Part shown: positions 8,232-19,386 of the stretch, one piece after another | How positions within the stretch are numbered: the first letter of the stretch is position 1 | How the letters are laid out: every line of letters begins with the position of its first letter | From: Brenneria roseae subsp. roseae | GTDB taxonomy: Bacteria > Pseudomonadota > Gammaproteobacteria > Enterobacterales > Enterobacteriaceae | Length of the DNA: 64,000 nt | NCBI RefSeq assembly: GCF_003115845.1 | Contig: NZ_KZ819026.1 | Location: forward strand, 1 to 64,000 | Direction of reading: 5' to 3' | Translations under genes and position numbers: made by a program | The notes under the pieces: generated by a model | Database searches by the model: none | What the model saw: only the letters and a program-made list of their open reading frames with translations | Told to the model about the DNA's origin: nothing

Positions 8232-9770
8232 ATGAATCTACTTAAATCACTGGCAGCCGTCAGTTCTATGACCATGCTTTCCCGCGTCCTGGGCTTTGTC
8301 CGCGACGCGATAGTGGCGCGAGTTTTTGGCGCCGGCATGGCGACGGATGCGTTCTTTGTGGCATTTAAACTGCCTAATCTGTTACGGCGTATTTTTGCTG
8401 AAGGGGCGTTCTCTCAGGCGTTTGTGCCGATTCTTGCTGAATATAAAAGTCAACAGGGCGATGAAGCGACTCGCACATTCCTGGCCTATGTTTCTGGCAT
8501 GCTGACATTGATTCTGGCGCTGGTGACGATCGGCGGAATGGTGGCCGCGCCGTGGGTCATCATGGTGACCGCCCCCGGTTTCGCCGCCACGCCGGACCGA
8601 TTTGAACTGACTTCTGCGTTGCTGCGGGTGACGTTTCCCTACATCTTGCTGATCTCTCTGACATCAATGGTGGGATCGGTGCTGAACACCTGGAACCGTT
8701 TCTCCGTTCCGGCGTTCGCTCCCACGCTGCTGAACGTCAGCATGATTGGGTTTGCTCTGTTTGCGGCGCCGTATTTCAATCCCCCGGTGATGTCTCTGGC
8801 CTGGGCGGTCCTGGTGGGGGGATTGCTTCAGTTAGGCTATCAACTGCCGCACCTGAAGAAGATCGGAATGCTGGTCTTGCCGCGTATCAAGTGGCGCGAC
8901 CCCAGCGTTTGGCGGGTGATGAAACTGATGGGCCCCGCGATTCTCGGCGTGTCTGTCAGCCAGATCTCGCTGATCATCAATACTATTTTCGCCTCGTTTC
9001 TCAGTGAAGGCGCCGTGTCATGGATGTATTACGCCGATCGTCTGATGGAGTTTCCTTCCGGCGTATTGGGCGTGGCGCTGGGAACGATTCTTCTGCCTTC
9101 GTTGGCAAAAAGTTTTGCCAGCGGCAACCATGATGAATATTCCCGTCTGATGGATTGGGGACTGCGTCTGTGTTTCGTGCTGGCCTTGCCGAGTGCGGTC
9201 GCGCTGGGGATTTTGGCGCAGCCGCTGACCGTATCGCTGTTCCAGTATGGAAAATTCAGCGCTTTTGATGCCGCCATGACGCAACGTGCGTTGATTGCCT
9301 ATTCTGTGGGTCTGATGGGATTAATCGTCGTCAAGGTGCTGGTGCCTGGCTTCTATTCCCGGCAGGATATCAAGACACCGGTAAAAATTGCGATAGTCAC
9401 GCTGATTCTGACGCAGATCATGAACCTGATTTTCATTGGACCGTTGCAGCACGCGGGGTTGGCGCTCTCTATCGGGTTGGCGTCCTGTATCAATGCGGGG
9501 TTGCTGTTCTGGCAACTGCGCAAGCAGGATATTTTCCATCCGCAGCCCGGCTGGACGAGCTTCCTGCTAAAACTGTTGGTGGCCGTCGCCATTATGGCTC
9601 TGGTGCTGATTGGGCTGCTATGGTGGATGCCGGCCTGGGATGTCGGCAACATGACATACCGCATTATCCGTTTGATGCTGGTGGTGGTGGCGGGGGCGGG
9701 AGCTTACTTTGCTGCATTGGCCCTGTTAGGGTTCCGGCCGCGGGATTTCTCCCGCCGCATGACTGCCTGA
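8232..9770 (+). CDS. murJ: Lipid II flippase MurJ
   Basis: The 512-residue MOP-superfamily protein with 14 predicted membrane helices is the essential lipid II flippase of peptidoglycan synthesis (E. coli 511 residues). Residues reported as important in E. coli are present: R18, R24, D39 and R52 in the N-terminal segment [20 protein letters not shown]...[16 protein letters not shown]. It starts at the ATG at 8232 and follows the mviM stub, so its transcription may now come from yceH or a local promoter; TATAAT lies just 5 bases before the start codon and is probably fortuitous. A bidirectional terminator separates it from argS. Confidence 0.97.
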   Translation: MNLLKSLAAVSSMTMLSRVLGFVRDAIVARVFGAGMATDAFFVAFKLPNLLRRIFAEGAFSQAFVPILAEYKSQQGDEATRTFLAYVSGMLTLILALVTIGGMVAAPWVIMVTAPGFAATPDRFELTSALLRVTFPYILLISLTSMVGSVLNTWNRFSVPAFAPTLLNVSMIGFALFAAPYFNPPVMSLAWAVLVGGLLQLGYQLPHLKKIGMLVLPRIKWRDPSVWRVMKLMGPAILGVSVSQISLIINTIFASFLSEGAVSWMYYADRLMEFPSGVLGVALGTILLPSLAKSFASGNHDEYSRLMDWGLRLCFVLALPSAVALGILAQPLTVSLFQYGKFSAFDAAMTQRALIAYSVGLMGLIVVKVLVPGFYSRQDIKTPVKIAIVTLILTQIMNLIFIGPLQHAGLALSIGLASCINAGLLFWQLRKQDIFHPQPGWTSFLLKLLVAVAIMALVLIGLLWWMPAWDVGNMTYRIIRLMLVVVAGAGAYFAALALLGFRPRDFSRRMTA

Positions 9771-9781
9771 AACCTATGCAA

Positions 9782-9807
9782 AACGCCATTGGGATCCCAA
9801 TGGCGTT
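9782..9807. terminator. Bidirectional terminator, murJ/argS
   Basis: AACGCCATTG and CAATGGCGTT form a perfect 10-bp stem around GGATCC, in the 64-base gap between convergent genes. The flanking A/T runs are short, so it may rely on stem strength. Confidence 0.7.
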
Positions 9808-9834
9808 GGCGTTTAATACCGGGCCGTTTGAAAA

Positions 9835-11565
9835 TTACATCTTTTCGACGGTGCCAATACCCAGCGTATCCAGACCTTGCTTCAGCGTTTTTGCCGTCAG
9901 CAATGCCAGTTTCAGACGGCTCTGGCGAACTGCCTCACTTTCCGCATTCAGGATCGGACAATGCTCGTAGAAGCCGGAGAATAAACCCGCCAGATCGTAA
10001 AGGTATGCACACATCACGTGCGGTGTACCGTCACGGGCCACGGTGGTGATCGTTTCTTCAAATTGCAATAAGCGCGTGGCAAGCGCCAGTTCGCGATCTT
10101 CAGTCAGTTGAACTGGCTGAGTCAGCATCGCTTCCTGTACGCCCGCGCGTTTGAAGATCGATGCTACGCGGGTATACGCATACTGCATATACGGTGCGGT
10201 ATTGCCTTCAAACGCCAGCATGTTGTCCCAGTCGAACACGTAATCGGTAGTTCGGCTTTTTGACAGATCGGCATATTTTATTGCGCCAATGGAAACCACT
10301 TGGGCCAAGGTACCCAGCTCATCCGCGGACATCTCAGGGTTTTTGGATTCGATAAGCTTATAGGCGCGTTCATAGGCCTCATCCAGCAAATCGGAGAGCT
10401 TGATCGTGCCGCCCGCGCGAGTTTTAAACGGTTTGCCGTCTTTACCCAGCATCATGCCGAACATGTGATGTTCCAGGCTGACAGCGTCGGGAACGTAACC
10501 TGCTTTACGGACAATAGTCCAGGCCTGCATCAGATGCTGGTGCTGACGGGAGTCGATGTAGTAAAGCACGCGATCGGCATTCAGCGTTTCATAACGGTAT
10601 TTCGCACAGGCGATATCCGTGGTGGTATAGAGGTAGCCGCCATCTTTTTTCTGGATGATGACGCCCATTGGTTCGCCTTCCTTGTTTTTGAACTCATCAA
10701 GGAAAACCACCGTCGCACCTTCACTTTCGACCGCCAGACCTTTCGCCTTAAGATCGGCCACAATACCCGGCAGCATGCTGTTGTACAGGCTTTCACCCAT
10801 AACATCATTTTTGGTCAACGTGACGTTGAGACGCTCATAGTTAATCTGGTTCTGCGTCATCGTGATGTCGACGAGCTTACGCCACATCTGACGGCAATAC
10901 TCATCGCCACCCTGAAGTTTTACCACGTAGCCACGAGCGCGTTCGGCAAATTCGGGATCTTCGTCGTAGTGTTTTTTCGCTTCACGATAGAATGCTTCAA
11001 GATCGGACAGATCCATCTCGCTGGCGCTTTCGTTCTGTACTTTTTCGAGATAGGCGATCAGCATGCCGAACTGTGTGCCCCAGTCGCCGACGTGGTTGGC
11101 GCGGATGACGTTATGACCGAGGAACTCCAGCGTGCGGACCGCAGCATCACCAATGATGGTAGAACGCAGATGGCCTACGTGCATTTCTTTGGCCACGTTA
11201 GGGGCGGAGTAATCGATAACGATGGTTTGTGGCTCAACAGGTGCTACGCCCAGTTTGGGCGCGTTCAGTGCTTTCTCTACCTGATTGGCAACCCATTGTT
11301 TATCAAGAAAAATATTGATAAATCCCGGACCTGCGATTTCTGTTTTCGCCGCAATGCCATCCAGCGCTAAATGTTGGAGTACCTTTTCTGCCAGTTGGCG
11401 TGGAGGCATGCCAAGATTCTTTGCGGCGGCCATAACACCGTTCGCTTGATAATCGCCAAACTGTACTTTTGCCGACTGACGAACCTGCGCTTCGCTGTTG
11501 ATTGGCGCACCCGCTGCGGACAAGGCCTGACTGACTTTTTCGGAGAGAAGAGCCTGAATATTCAC
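9835..11565 (-). CDS. argS: Arginyl-tRNA synthetase
   Basis: The 576-residue class Ia synthetase charges tRNA-Arg (E. coli 577 residues). The HIGH-type signature is HVGH at residues 129-132 in [18 protein letters not shown]; like E. coli ArgRS it lacks a canonical KMSKS. The N-terminal additional domain (~1-110) and C-terminal anticodon-binding helical domain (from [17 protein letters not shown]) are both present, ending in TVEKM. In E. coli it also adjoins yecM and cutC, but murJ is elsewhere. Cytoplasmic. Confidence 0.97.
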   Translation of the reverse strand: MNIQALLSEKVSQALSAAGAPINSEAQVRQSAKVQFGDYQANGVMAAAKNLGMPPRQLAEKVLQHLALDGIAAKTEIAGPGFINIFLDKQWVANQVEKALNAPKLGVAPVEPQTIVIDYSAPNVAKEMHVGHLRSTIIGDAAVRTLEFLGHNVIRANHVGDWGTQFGMLIAYLEKVQNESASEMDLSDLEAFYREAKKHYDEDPEFAERARGYVVKLQGGDEYCRQMWRKLVDITMTQNQINYERLNVTLTKNDVMGESLYNSMLPGIVADLKAKGLAVESEGATVVFLDEFKNKEGEPMGVIIQKKDGGYLYTTTDIACAKYRYETLNADRVLYYIDSRQHQHLMQAWTIVRKAGYVPDAVSLEHHMFGMMLGKDGKPFKTRAGGTIKLSDLLDEAYERAYKLIESKNPEMSADELGTLAQVVSIGAIKYADLSKSRTTDYVFDWDNMLAFEGNTAPYMQYAYTRVASIFKRAGVQEAMLTQPVQLTEDRELALATRLLQFEETITTVARDGTPHVMCAYLYDLAGLFSGFYEHCPILNAESEAVRQSRLKLALLTAKTLKQGLDTLGIGTVEKM

Positions 11566-11744
11566 CGGTTTACCTTAAATAAAAAATCAAGCCCTGCTTA
11601 TACCATATTTGCCCTACTGAGTCAGCAAACGGGCGTGTTGGCGGCGGAAAATGGCATACTCACTCACATGGCGTGAAAGCAGGATGGCACAGAAATAAAA
11701 GGGGATTAATTACGTTTGTTAGGTTCGGCAGGACAATTATTGAT

Positions 11745-11879
11745 TTAACGCTTTCTGGGACGGTGGTTTCCGCCGATTTTAAGTTCATTTCTGGTTTTAA
11801 AATGACGAAAAATCGCATATGCCGCGATAATAACGAGCAAAATTGAAATAATTAATAATATCATATTGCTGACTCTCAT
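11745..11879 (-). CDS. Small single-pass membrane protein (44 aa)
   Basis: A 44-residue frame on the minus strand reads MRVSNMILLIISILLVIIAA, then YAIFRHFKTRNELKIGG and a basic end NHRPRKR. One hydrophobic helix (residues 6-24) followed by a strongly positive tail predicts an inner-membrane protein with its C-terminus inside. It resembles the unnamed small membrane proteins annotated across Enterobacteriaceae. The start could be Met1 or Met6; neither has a strong Shine-Dalgarno (GAGAG lies before Met6). It stands alone downstream in orientation of yecM's divergent promoter and upstream of argS, both on the minus strand. Codon structure and membrane topology support it; no function can be named. 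Confidence 0.6.
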   Translation of the reverse strand: MRVSNMILLIISILLVIIAAYAIFRHFKTRNELKIGGNHRPRKR

Positions 11880-12176
11880 TGTATATTTACTGAGCAGGGT
11901 ATACTGTTTTTTTTCATCATACAATGGAACTGCTTTTATTTAAGATAACTCCCAGAAAAAATTGCGATAGATCTCTCAGCGATTAGATGTCAATAAGCGA
12001 TTTTGTTTATTAAGTAAGCTAATTGTTTTTTCATCTTCTTGTATTTAAAAGTTTTATTTTTCTAAAATAAATAGGGTCGGGACAGGCATCAAACTATAAT
12101 TTCATCAGAAAATTTCATGAGTTCGGATGTTATTCCCGTATAAATGCAGTCATCAATCAGTTAGGAGTTTTCTTAT
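11880..12176. other. AT-rich intergenic region upstream of yecM
   Basis: About 300 bases of AT-rich DNA between the small membrane protein and yecM, which point away from each other. It must hold both promoters; no defined operator or further gene was recognised. AGGAG precedes the yecM ATG. Confidence 0.4.
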
Positions 12177-12722
12177 ATGCTGTCTGAAGCATTAAGCCAG
12201 GATTTGGTTCGTTTTGAGCAGGCGCTAACGGCGTTGGCAGCGGATCTTCAACTCGATTTGACGCCATTTCACGCCGATCATATCTCTCTGCGCTGTCATC
12301 AGAATAGTACGGCCGAGCGCTGGAAAGCCGAGCTGTTGGATAAAGGGAGACTGCTTTCCGAGAATATGATTAATGGCCGAAATATCTGTCTTTTTATATT
12401 AGATTCGGTAATCAAAATCGGGCCATGGGAAATTGATTGCATTGAATTACCCTGGCCGGGCAAAAAATATTACCCACATGAAGGGTGGGAACATATAGAA
12501 CTGGTGCTACCGGGCGATGTGAAAACATTGCATCAAAGAGCACTGGCTTGTTTATCGGATGAAGCATTACGCGCGCCGGGGATAAAACTTAAATTCAGTT
12601 CTCCGCAAGGGGAAAAAGAGCGCCTTTCCAATCCAACACTGGCGGTGACCAATGGAAAAGTTACCATCAAGTTTCATCCTTATGATATTCGCGATATTGT
12701 CGCCAGTGAGAATGGCGAATAA
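12177..12722 (+). CDS. yecM: VOC-fold protein YecM
   Basis: The 181-residue protein matches E. coli YecM, structurally related to isomerases and oxygenases of the vicinal oxygen chelate fold. Candidate metal ligands include H34/H41 in FHADHISLRCH and the WEHIELVLPG strand. The biochemical role is not known. It has AGGAG 8 bases before the ATG. It sits between argS and cutC as in E. coli. Cytoplasmic. Confidence 0.92.
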   Translation: MLSEALSQDLVRFEQALTALAADLQLDLTPFHADHISLRCHQNSTAERWKAELLDKGRLLSENMINGRNICLFILDSVIKIGPWEIDCIELPWPGKKYYPHEGWEHIELVLPGDVKTLHQRALACLSDEALRAPGIKLKFSSPQGEKERLSNPTLAVTNGKVTIKFHPYDIRDIVASENGE

Positions 12723-12942
12723 ATGTTGTAGGTCGTGCGCCGTGACGACATCATCCGTCACTGACTGGCGGCTGCGATGAACACATTAATGAAATTGTGG
12801 TTTATATCATGTTTATTCCGCAGAGGCATCGCATTCATTGTGACACCTGTCTCCTCACGATATGAACCTGAATGCCATAGTTAGTCATTCCTTTAATGAA
12901 GGAAATATATTGGGTGTTCATTGGTTTGAAATGGAGGTGGTT

Positions 12943-13704
12943 ATGCCAAAACTGGAAGTATGCTGCTACAGCGTCGAGTGTGCGGTAACGGCAGCGCAGT
13001 CAGGCGCGGATCGCATAGAACTTTGCGCCGGACAACGAGAGGGAGGTTTAACGCCCGGATACGGCGTACTGCGCCTTGCCCGCGACAAAGTAACGATTCC
13101 CGTTCATCCGATTGTGCGTCCCCGCGGCGGTGATTTCTGTTATAGCGAAACAGAATTCGAAACGATCAAATATGAGGTTGAACAGATCAAGGACATGGGG
13201 TTCCCAGGGTTGGTTGTGGGGGTGTTGGATTCCGAAGGACACATTGACTTGCCGCGGATGCAGAAAATTATGGCGCTGGCACAGGGCATGGCGGTGACAT
13301 TTCATCGAGCTTTCGATATGTGCCTGAACCCTCGTCTGGCGTTAGAACAACTGACGGATCTGGGTGTGTCTCGCATCCTGACGTCAGGGCAGCAGCAGAC
13401 GGCAGAAAATGGATTGGTGTTATTACGTGAACTAACCCGGGCTAGCCGTGGTCCAATTATTATGGCCGGTTCCGGCGTACGGCTGACCAACCTCCATAAG
13501 TTCCAGCAAAATGGCATTCAGGAATTGCACAGCTCAGCCGGTCAGTGGACGTCATCCGTGATGCGCTATCGAAAAATCGGTGTTTCCATGTGTGGAGATA
13601 ATACCGATATGGATGAGTTCAGTCAGTACAGCGTGGACGGTGATGTGGTCGCTGCGATGAAGCGGGCGCTGAGCCCGGATCGTGAAACTTCATCCGTTTC
13701 GTGA
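12943..13704 (+). CDS. cutC: Copper homeostasis protein CutC
   Basis: The 253-residue TIM-barrel protein matches E. coli CutC (248). Landmarks are [33 protein letters not shown] and [10 protein letters not shown]. It was named for copper tolerance; in E. coli the phenotype has been attributed to the MicL small RNA made from the cutC 3' end, leaving the protein's own role open. I start it at 12943, where GGAGG lies 7 bases upstream of ATG; the frame stays open for 27 more codons, but those do not match the family. Confidence 0.93.
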   Translation: MPKLEVCCYSVECAVTAAQSGADRIELCAGQREGGLTPGYGVLRLARDKVTIPVHPIVRPRGGDFCYSETEFETIKYEVEQIKDMGFPGLVVGVLDSEGHIDLPRMQKIMALAQGMAVTFHRAFDMCLNPRLALEQLTDLGVSRILTSGQQQTAENGLVLLRELTRASRGPIIMAGSGVRLTNLHKFQQNGIQELHSSAGQWTSSVMRYRKIGVSMCGDNTDMDEFSQYSVDGDVVAAMKRALSPDRETSSVS

Positions 13705-13773
13705 TTATTAGCTTCTATCATGCGCAAGTTACGGAAATGCCTGACTCGCCACGGGTTGTTTAACCGCCGGTGC

Positions 13774-13796
13774 TGAGGTTTTCCGGTAAAACCTCA
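13774..13796 (+). other. Hairpin in cutC 3' region
   Basis: TGAGGTTTT and AAAACCTCA form a perfect 9-bp stem with a 5-base loop, ~70 bases after the cutC stop. It is not followed by a T-run, so it is more likely part of a structured 3' UTR than a terminator. Confidence 0.5.
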
Positions 13797-13858
13797 GGCT
13801 TATTAATTCTGTCCTCTTTGCCGCGCAGCATGCCATCAGGTTTGCTTGCGAGTACCAG

Positions 13859-13887
13859 GCCCCGGCGTGTTGCCGGGGCTTTTTTTA
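13859..13887 (+). terminator. Intrinsic terminator after cutC
   Basis: GCCCCGGC / GCCGGGGC closes on GTGTT and is followed by seven Ts. It ends the cutC transcript and any 3'-UTR-derived RNA. Confidence 0.9.
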
Positions 13888-13948
13888 TGGCGGGCCGCCG
13901 TAGGCGACGTTGAAAATTGCTCCTGGAAATTTTTTTCCTGCGGGACGA

Positions 13949-15861
<1,913 letters not shown>

Positions 15862-15930
15862 ACACAGAGAAGCGGATGAGGGGGAGAGGCTTCATCCGTA
15901 GAGCTGAGTTACCTGATGGCTAATCACCGA

Positions 15931-16326
15931 TCAGTACAAGGTAAACACGAGTTCCCAGGGCAAATAATAGAGATTGATCAGCGCCATCAACACCAGTGAG
16001 ACGTATGTGCCCGCCATGCCAACCCGCCGCCAGCGAAATTCACGATGATGCAGGCCGTAATAGTGAAATAACCGCCCAACAATCAGTAAGAGCCCACAGA
16101 CGTGAACCATCGCAACGATGGCGCCATTCATTTCCATCAGCAGCAACAGGATGGCTCCGATGGGAATGTATTCCACGGCATTACCATGAATACGAATAGC
16201 CGTTTGGAGCTCATAAAACCCGCCATCGCCGTAGGCCACACGGTACTGCATTCTGAGTTTCACGACATCGAGAGACAGCTTTATCAACAACAATGCGCCA
16301 AGCACTATGTAGAGCGCGCTTACCAT
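15931..16326 (-). CDS. yecN: MAPEG-family membrane protein YecN
   Basis: The 131-residue, four-helix inner membrane protein belongs to the MAPEG family (membrane-associated proteins in eicosanoid and glutathione metabolism) and matches E. coli YecN in length. RMQYRVAYGDGGFYELQTAIR and HGNAVEYIPI are the conserved segments. I start at MVSALY (16326) because GGAG lies 7 bases upstream; an ATG four codons earlier overlaps that Shine-Dalgarno. Substrate unknown. Confidence 0.93.
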   Translation of the reverse strand: MVSALYIVLGALLLIKLSLDVVKLRMQYRVAYGDGGFYELQTAIRIHGNAVEYIPIGAILLLLMEMNGAIVAMVHVCGLLLIVGRLFHYYGLHHREFRWRRVGMAGTYVSLVLMALINLYYLPWELVFTLY

Positions 16327-16487
16327 TTTTAACTCCATAACCTAACCGAAAACGGCTTGCAGAATAATAGCTTCCTCTAACAGAACTGTCGCCTGCCAAG
16401 TCAATTATTTTTATCTGAAATATACGCCAATGTTGTCCCGTGTATAACAAGCGCGGCTGTGGGAGACAGATCAATCAAAGAACGTGG

Positions 16488-17303
16488 TTAAAAGAGCGAT
16501 TCCTGCTGTGGCCAGTCCGGCATCGGGGGTAGAGAAGGCAACACGTCAGCCAGCAAGGGCCAGAGTTGCTGGGCCAGCGGGGGCGCGTCACCGATATCCG
16601 GAGTATGAATAAATAAAAATGGTTGTGCAGATTGCCACTGCGGCAGCTTATTCAGCCAGGACTGAAACCACTGTCGATTCTCCTGTGCATTTTCACTGCC
16701 AATAAAACGAATGATCGGTTGCGTCGCGGTTAAGACGGCATGTACGGGCAGACGCGGTTTTTTACGCTGAGCCTCCCGCATGGCCACACTGTCAGGAACC
16801 GCATGGTGGACGGGGCGGCTATCAAGAATGACGCGGTTGACGCCGCGCTGTTGCAATCCCTGATTCAGGCGGCGTTCTTCATCCCCTTTGGCGAAAAACA
16901 GCGGATGCCTGACTTCCACGCCATAGCAGAAGGTCTGTGGCAATGCATCGAGAAACCGCCATAGCGCGGGGAGTTGCGCCGGGCTGAACGCCGCAGGCAG
17001 TTGGACCCAGAGCTGCCCGATGCGATCGGCCAATGGTTCCAGGCACTGATAAAAACTCAGCACCTCGTTTTCACAATGCTGTAAAGCCGCCTGATGGCTG
17101 ATGGTCGACGGAAATTTAAAGCAGAACCGGAAGTCATCATGCGTCATATCACGCCAGCGCATCACGACATCGCGGGAAGGCAGGGCATAGAAAGTGGTAT
17201 TTCCTTCAACACAGTTAAAATAGCGTGAATAATCAGCCAGATCGTGTAGCCCTAAGCGGCCCCAGGCTGCATGTTGCCACTGTGGTAAACCAACATATAA
17301 CAT
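16488..17303 (-). CDS. yecE: DUF72 protein YecE
   Basis: The 271-residue TIM-barrel-like DUF72 protein matches E. coli YecE (272). Conserved segments are YSRYFNCVEGNTTFYALPS, FRFCFKFPSTISHQ and YGVEVRHPLFF. Its biochemical function is unknown. In E. coli yecD and aspS come next; here a 12-kb accessory block intervenes and yecD is missing. Confidence 0.93.
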   Translation of the reverse strand: MLYVGLPQWQHAAWGRLGLHDLADYSRYFNCVEGNTTFYALPSRDVVMRWRDMTHDDFRFCFKFPSTISHQAALQHCENEVLSFYQCLEPLADRIGQLWVQLPAAFSPAQLPALWRFLDALPQTFCYGVEVRHPLFFAKGDEERRLNQGLQQRGVNRVILDSRPVHHAVPDSVAMREAQRKKPRLPVHAVLTATQPIIRFIGSENAQENRQWFQSWLNKLPQWQSAQPFLFIHTPDIGDAPPLAQQLWPLLADVLPSLPPMPDWPQQESLF

Positions 17304-17411
17304 AGTCCCTGGTCTTCTTCGGTAAAAATGAATAATGCTTAGTTTTATATACTAACCATGTATCAAGAGCTATTGCTGATATTAAGGAGTACACTAAGTA
17401 CCCATACATCT

Positions 17412-17535
17412 TACCCGTCATACTTCAAGTTGCAGGCGCGTTGGCTTTATTACCCATCCATCCCGGACTTCGCTCCGTTTAGGCCGCCGCAAGCGGCGCT
17501 CAAACCCGTAAGTAACTCGAATTATTTAGGGTATA
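17412..17535. repeat. Dispersed palindromic repeat (~124 bp), copy 1
   Basis: The element runs from TACCCGTCATACTTCAAG to CTCGAATTATTTAGGGTATA, with partly complementary ends, and has an inner palindrome (GGCCGCCGCAAGCGGC region). A second, shorter copy lies at 39311-39401 and half a copy at 15801-15834. I recall the same ends (CTTCAAGTTGCAGG...CTCGAATTATTTAGGGTATA) scattered between genes in Pectobacterium, Serratia and Yersinia. It carries no gene and behaves like a MITE-type or ERIC-like repeat. It marks the border between yecE and the accessory block. Confidence 0.75.
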
Positions 17536-17548
17536 TCAGGTAAAAGAT

Positions 17549-17710
17549 ATGTCTATCTTAGATGCCCTTCGGAAGTTCAGTAGTACAACCGTGAAAGTCG
17601 CTTGCCCCATCTGCGCTCATGTCACCGAGCAAAACAAAAATCGACTTCGTGAAAACATTACGATTATTTGTCCTAAATGCGGTCTGTATTTTTTGCCGAG
17701 GGATAAGTAA
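17549..17710 (+). CDS. Small zinc-ribbon protein, YnfU-like
   Basis: The 53-residue frame reads MSILDALRKFSSTTVKVACP, then ICAHVTEQNKNRL and a second knuckle CPKCGLYFLPRDK. Two CPxC knuckles 22 residues apart predict one zinc ribbon. The helix-knuckle-helix-knuckle plan is like the YnfU family of small zinc-binding proteins (recalled, not searched). CAGG lies 8 bases upstream of ATG, inside the end of the dispersed repeat, so the repeat supplies part of its leader. Function unknown. Confidence 0.7.
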   Translation: MSILDALRKFSSTTVKVACPICAHVTEQNKNRLRENITIICPKCGLYFLPRDK

Positions 17711-17784
17711 AGGATGTTATTTATGGTTCATTTTCAAAAGACTACCGCATAGGTTCAATCGCCGCCAACGCAGGGACATTCCAA

Positions 17785-17940
17785 TTGACTGAAGAAGAAC
17801 TGAAAGTATTTTTGTTCACACAAACCTGTGTAATTCTCTCCGGCGTCATTGCTGCAAGGGAAGGTCAACCGCTTATTATTCAACAACGGTTTGGCAAAAT
17901 TTACGAACTGCTGGCCGCAGAATATGAAAAGTTACGCTGA
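17785..17940 (+). CDS. Small ORF, 51 aa, possible TTG start
   Basis: The frame TEEELKVFLFTQTCVILSGV, then IAAREGQPLIIQQRFGKIYE and LLAAEYEKLR is coding-like: amphipathic, balanced composition and ordinary codon use. No ATG is available; the frame is open back to a TAA at about 17708. TTG at 17785 has AGGGA 8 bases upstream and is the best start. It lies 74 bases after the zinc-ribbon gene in the same direction and may be co-transcribed. I do not recognise a family. Confidence 0.5.
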   Translation: MTEEELKVFLFTQTCVILSGVIAAREGQPLIIQQRFGKIYELLAAEYEKLR

Positions 17941-18072
17941 ATAAAATGACGGTCTCCTGTGTTTTTTTGTTTTTTGAATCTTTTCGCCTGTTTTTATGTC
18001 TAACGGATAGCCTGTAACTCAGGTTAACAATCGATATTCATTCATTTAAAAAGAATAAAAATAGGTGGTTGA

Positions 18073-18168
18073 ATGAAAAACAGCGGTCCCCCCAATCGAA
18101 AAATCATCGGCCATGAACATGGCACCCTGAATAATCTCACGTTGCTAAATCATTGCGGTTATGGATAA
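18073..18168 (+). CDS. 31-aa ORF overlapping the acyltransferase leader
   Basis: AGGTGG lies 4 bases before an ATG that opens MKNSGPPNRKIIGHEHGTLN and ends after NLTLLNHCGYG at 18168. It ends 25 bases before the preferred start of the LpxP-like gene and overlaps its alternative start (18161). It could be a leader peptide that couples translation, or chance. Only the ribosome-binding site and position support it. Confidence 0.3.
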   Translation: MKNSGPPNRKIIGHEHGTLNNLTLLNHCGYG

Positions 18169-18193
18169 CAGACTGATAATTAGAGATAAGTAT

Positions 18194-19117
18194 ATGATTA
18201 ATCGCTGTGAAATTTTTTTAAGCTATGCCCATCCCAGATACTGGTTATTGTGGTTTGGCCTGGGAATATTGTTTCTGCTGGTGCAGTTTCCTTATCCCGC
18301 TCTGATTACGTTTGGCGGCTGGGTTGGGCGTCAGTCGATGCATTTTTTAAAAAGGCGAGTCGCGATCGCCAGACGTAACCTGGCGCTTTGCTTCCCTGAT
18401 ATCAGTGCGCAACAGCTTGAGACTAAATTAACTGATAATTTTTCCTCTCTTGGCATCGCGTTGCTGGAGACGGGCATGGCATGGTTCTGGTCTGACAGGC
18501 GAATAAAAAAGTGGATTAATATCACCGGATTGGAGCATTTGCAAACGGCAGAAAATAAACGGTGTGGCGTTATCGTTATTGGCGTACATTTCATGACGCT
18601 GGAATTGCATTTTCGTATTTTGGGCCATTGCAAACCGATGACCGTAATGTATCGCCCTCATAACAATAAAGTCTTGGAACTGGTGCAAAAATGGGGACGT
18701 TCAAGATCGGGAAATGTCCTGGTCGACCGCAAAAAGCTGGTCTTAATGGTGCACACCTTAAAACATGGCGGTATTGTTTGGTTTGCCCCCGATCAGGATC
18801 ATGGCGTGAAAGGCAGTGTATTTGTGCCCTTTTTGGGCGTCGAGCGAGCGGCCACCAGCAATGGGACATTTACTATCGCTAAACTGGCCAGACCTAAATT
18901 GGTGACCGCGGTGGTAATCCGTAAACCTGACGAGCAAGGATATCAATTGATTATTTCTTCCGAACTGGAAAATTATCCCTATGATGATAATCTGTCGGCT
19001 GCTCATTATCTTAATCAAACGATAGAAGATGAAATTATGAGGGCGCCGGACCAATATCTTTGGTTACATCGGCGTTTTAAAACCCGTCCTCAAGGTGAGC
19101 AATCGCTGTATATTTAA
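18194..19117 (+). CDS. Lipid A late acyltransferase, LpxP/LpxL type
   Basis: The 307-residue protein belongs to the LpxL/LpxM/LpxP lysophospholipid acyltransferase family that adds secondary acyl chains to Kdo2-lipid IVA. The catalytic HX4E motif is in GVHFMTLELHF. YRPHNN, WFAPDQDHGVKGS, EIMRAPDQYLWLHRRFKTRP and the final SLYI are closer to E. coli LpxP (cold-induced palmitoleoyl transferase, 306 residues) than to LpxL. One N-terminal membrane helix (residues ~20-42). I prefer the ATG at 18194 (AGAGATAAG upstream; aligns with family N-termini) over 18161. No lpxL is in the window, so it could be the main or an extra acyltransferase. Confidence 0.85.
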   Translation: MINRCEIFLSYAHPRYWLLWFGLGILFLLVQFPYPALITFGGWVGRQSMHFLKRRVAIARRNLALCFPDISAQQLETKLTDNFSSLGIALLETGMAWFWSDRRIKKWINITGLEHLQTAENKRCGVIVIGVHFMTLELHFRILGHCKPMTVMYRPHNNKVLELVQKWGRSRSGNVLVDRKKLVLMVHTLKHGGIVWFAPDQDHGVKGSVFVPFLGVERAATSNGTFTIAKLARPKLVTAVVIRKPDEQGYQLIISSELENYPYDDNLSAAHYLNQTIEDEIMRAPDQYLWLHRRFKTRPQGEQSLYI

Positions 19118-19386
19118 TTCATTATTTTACACTAATGTTTTAGTGTTCATCCTGATTTGCTGTCTTTCCCGTTTCGGTACGACGTTTAGTAGGCCGACGT
19201 TTATCGACTATACTTATTCCCTGCTTTTCTAATTTTTGCTCTTGCTTTTTTCACCGTTCGAGCAAGTTGACGATGTATTTCCTGTATCAAGTGCCGACAA
19301 TCCTGCGCCAATAAGGTTTGCCAGCTTTCTGGACGTTACCTTTAAAGCGGTCTGTGCGTATTTGGCGTGCAGACTAAAAGGCGATT
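19118..19386. other. Gap before the cyclic glucan synthase
   Basis: The gap holds a weak hairpin at 19129-19146 (ACACTAA / TTAGTGT), without a T-run, and probably the promoter of the glucan synthase. I saw no gene. Confidence 0.4.

Noticed and set aside
10300..11370. 356-codon plus-strand frame opposite argS
   Set aside because: It is an antisense shadow of argS, whose protein is unmistakable.
13400..13887. Possible MicL small RNA from the cutC 3' end
   Set aside because: The region has a hairpin and a strong terminator after cutC, but I could not find a convincing sigma-E promoter within cutC or recognise MicL sequence.
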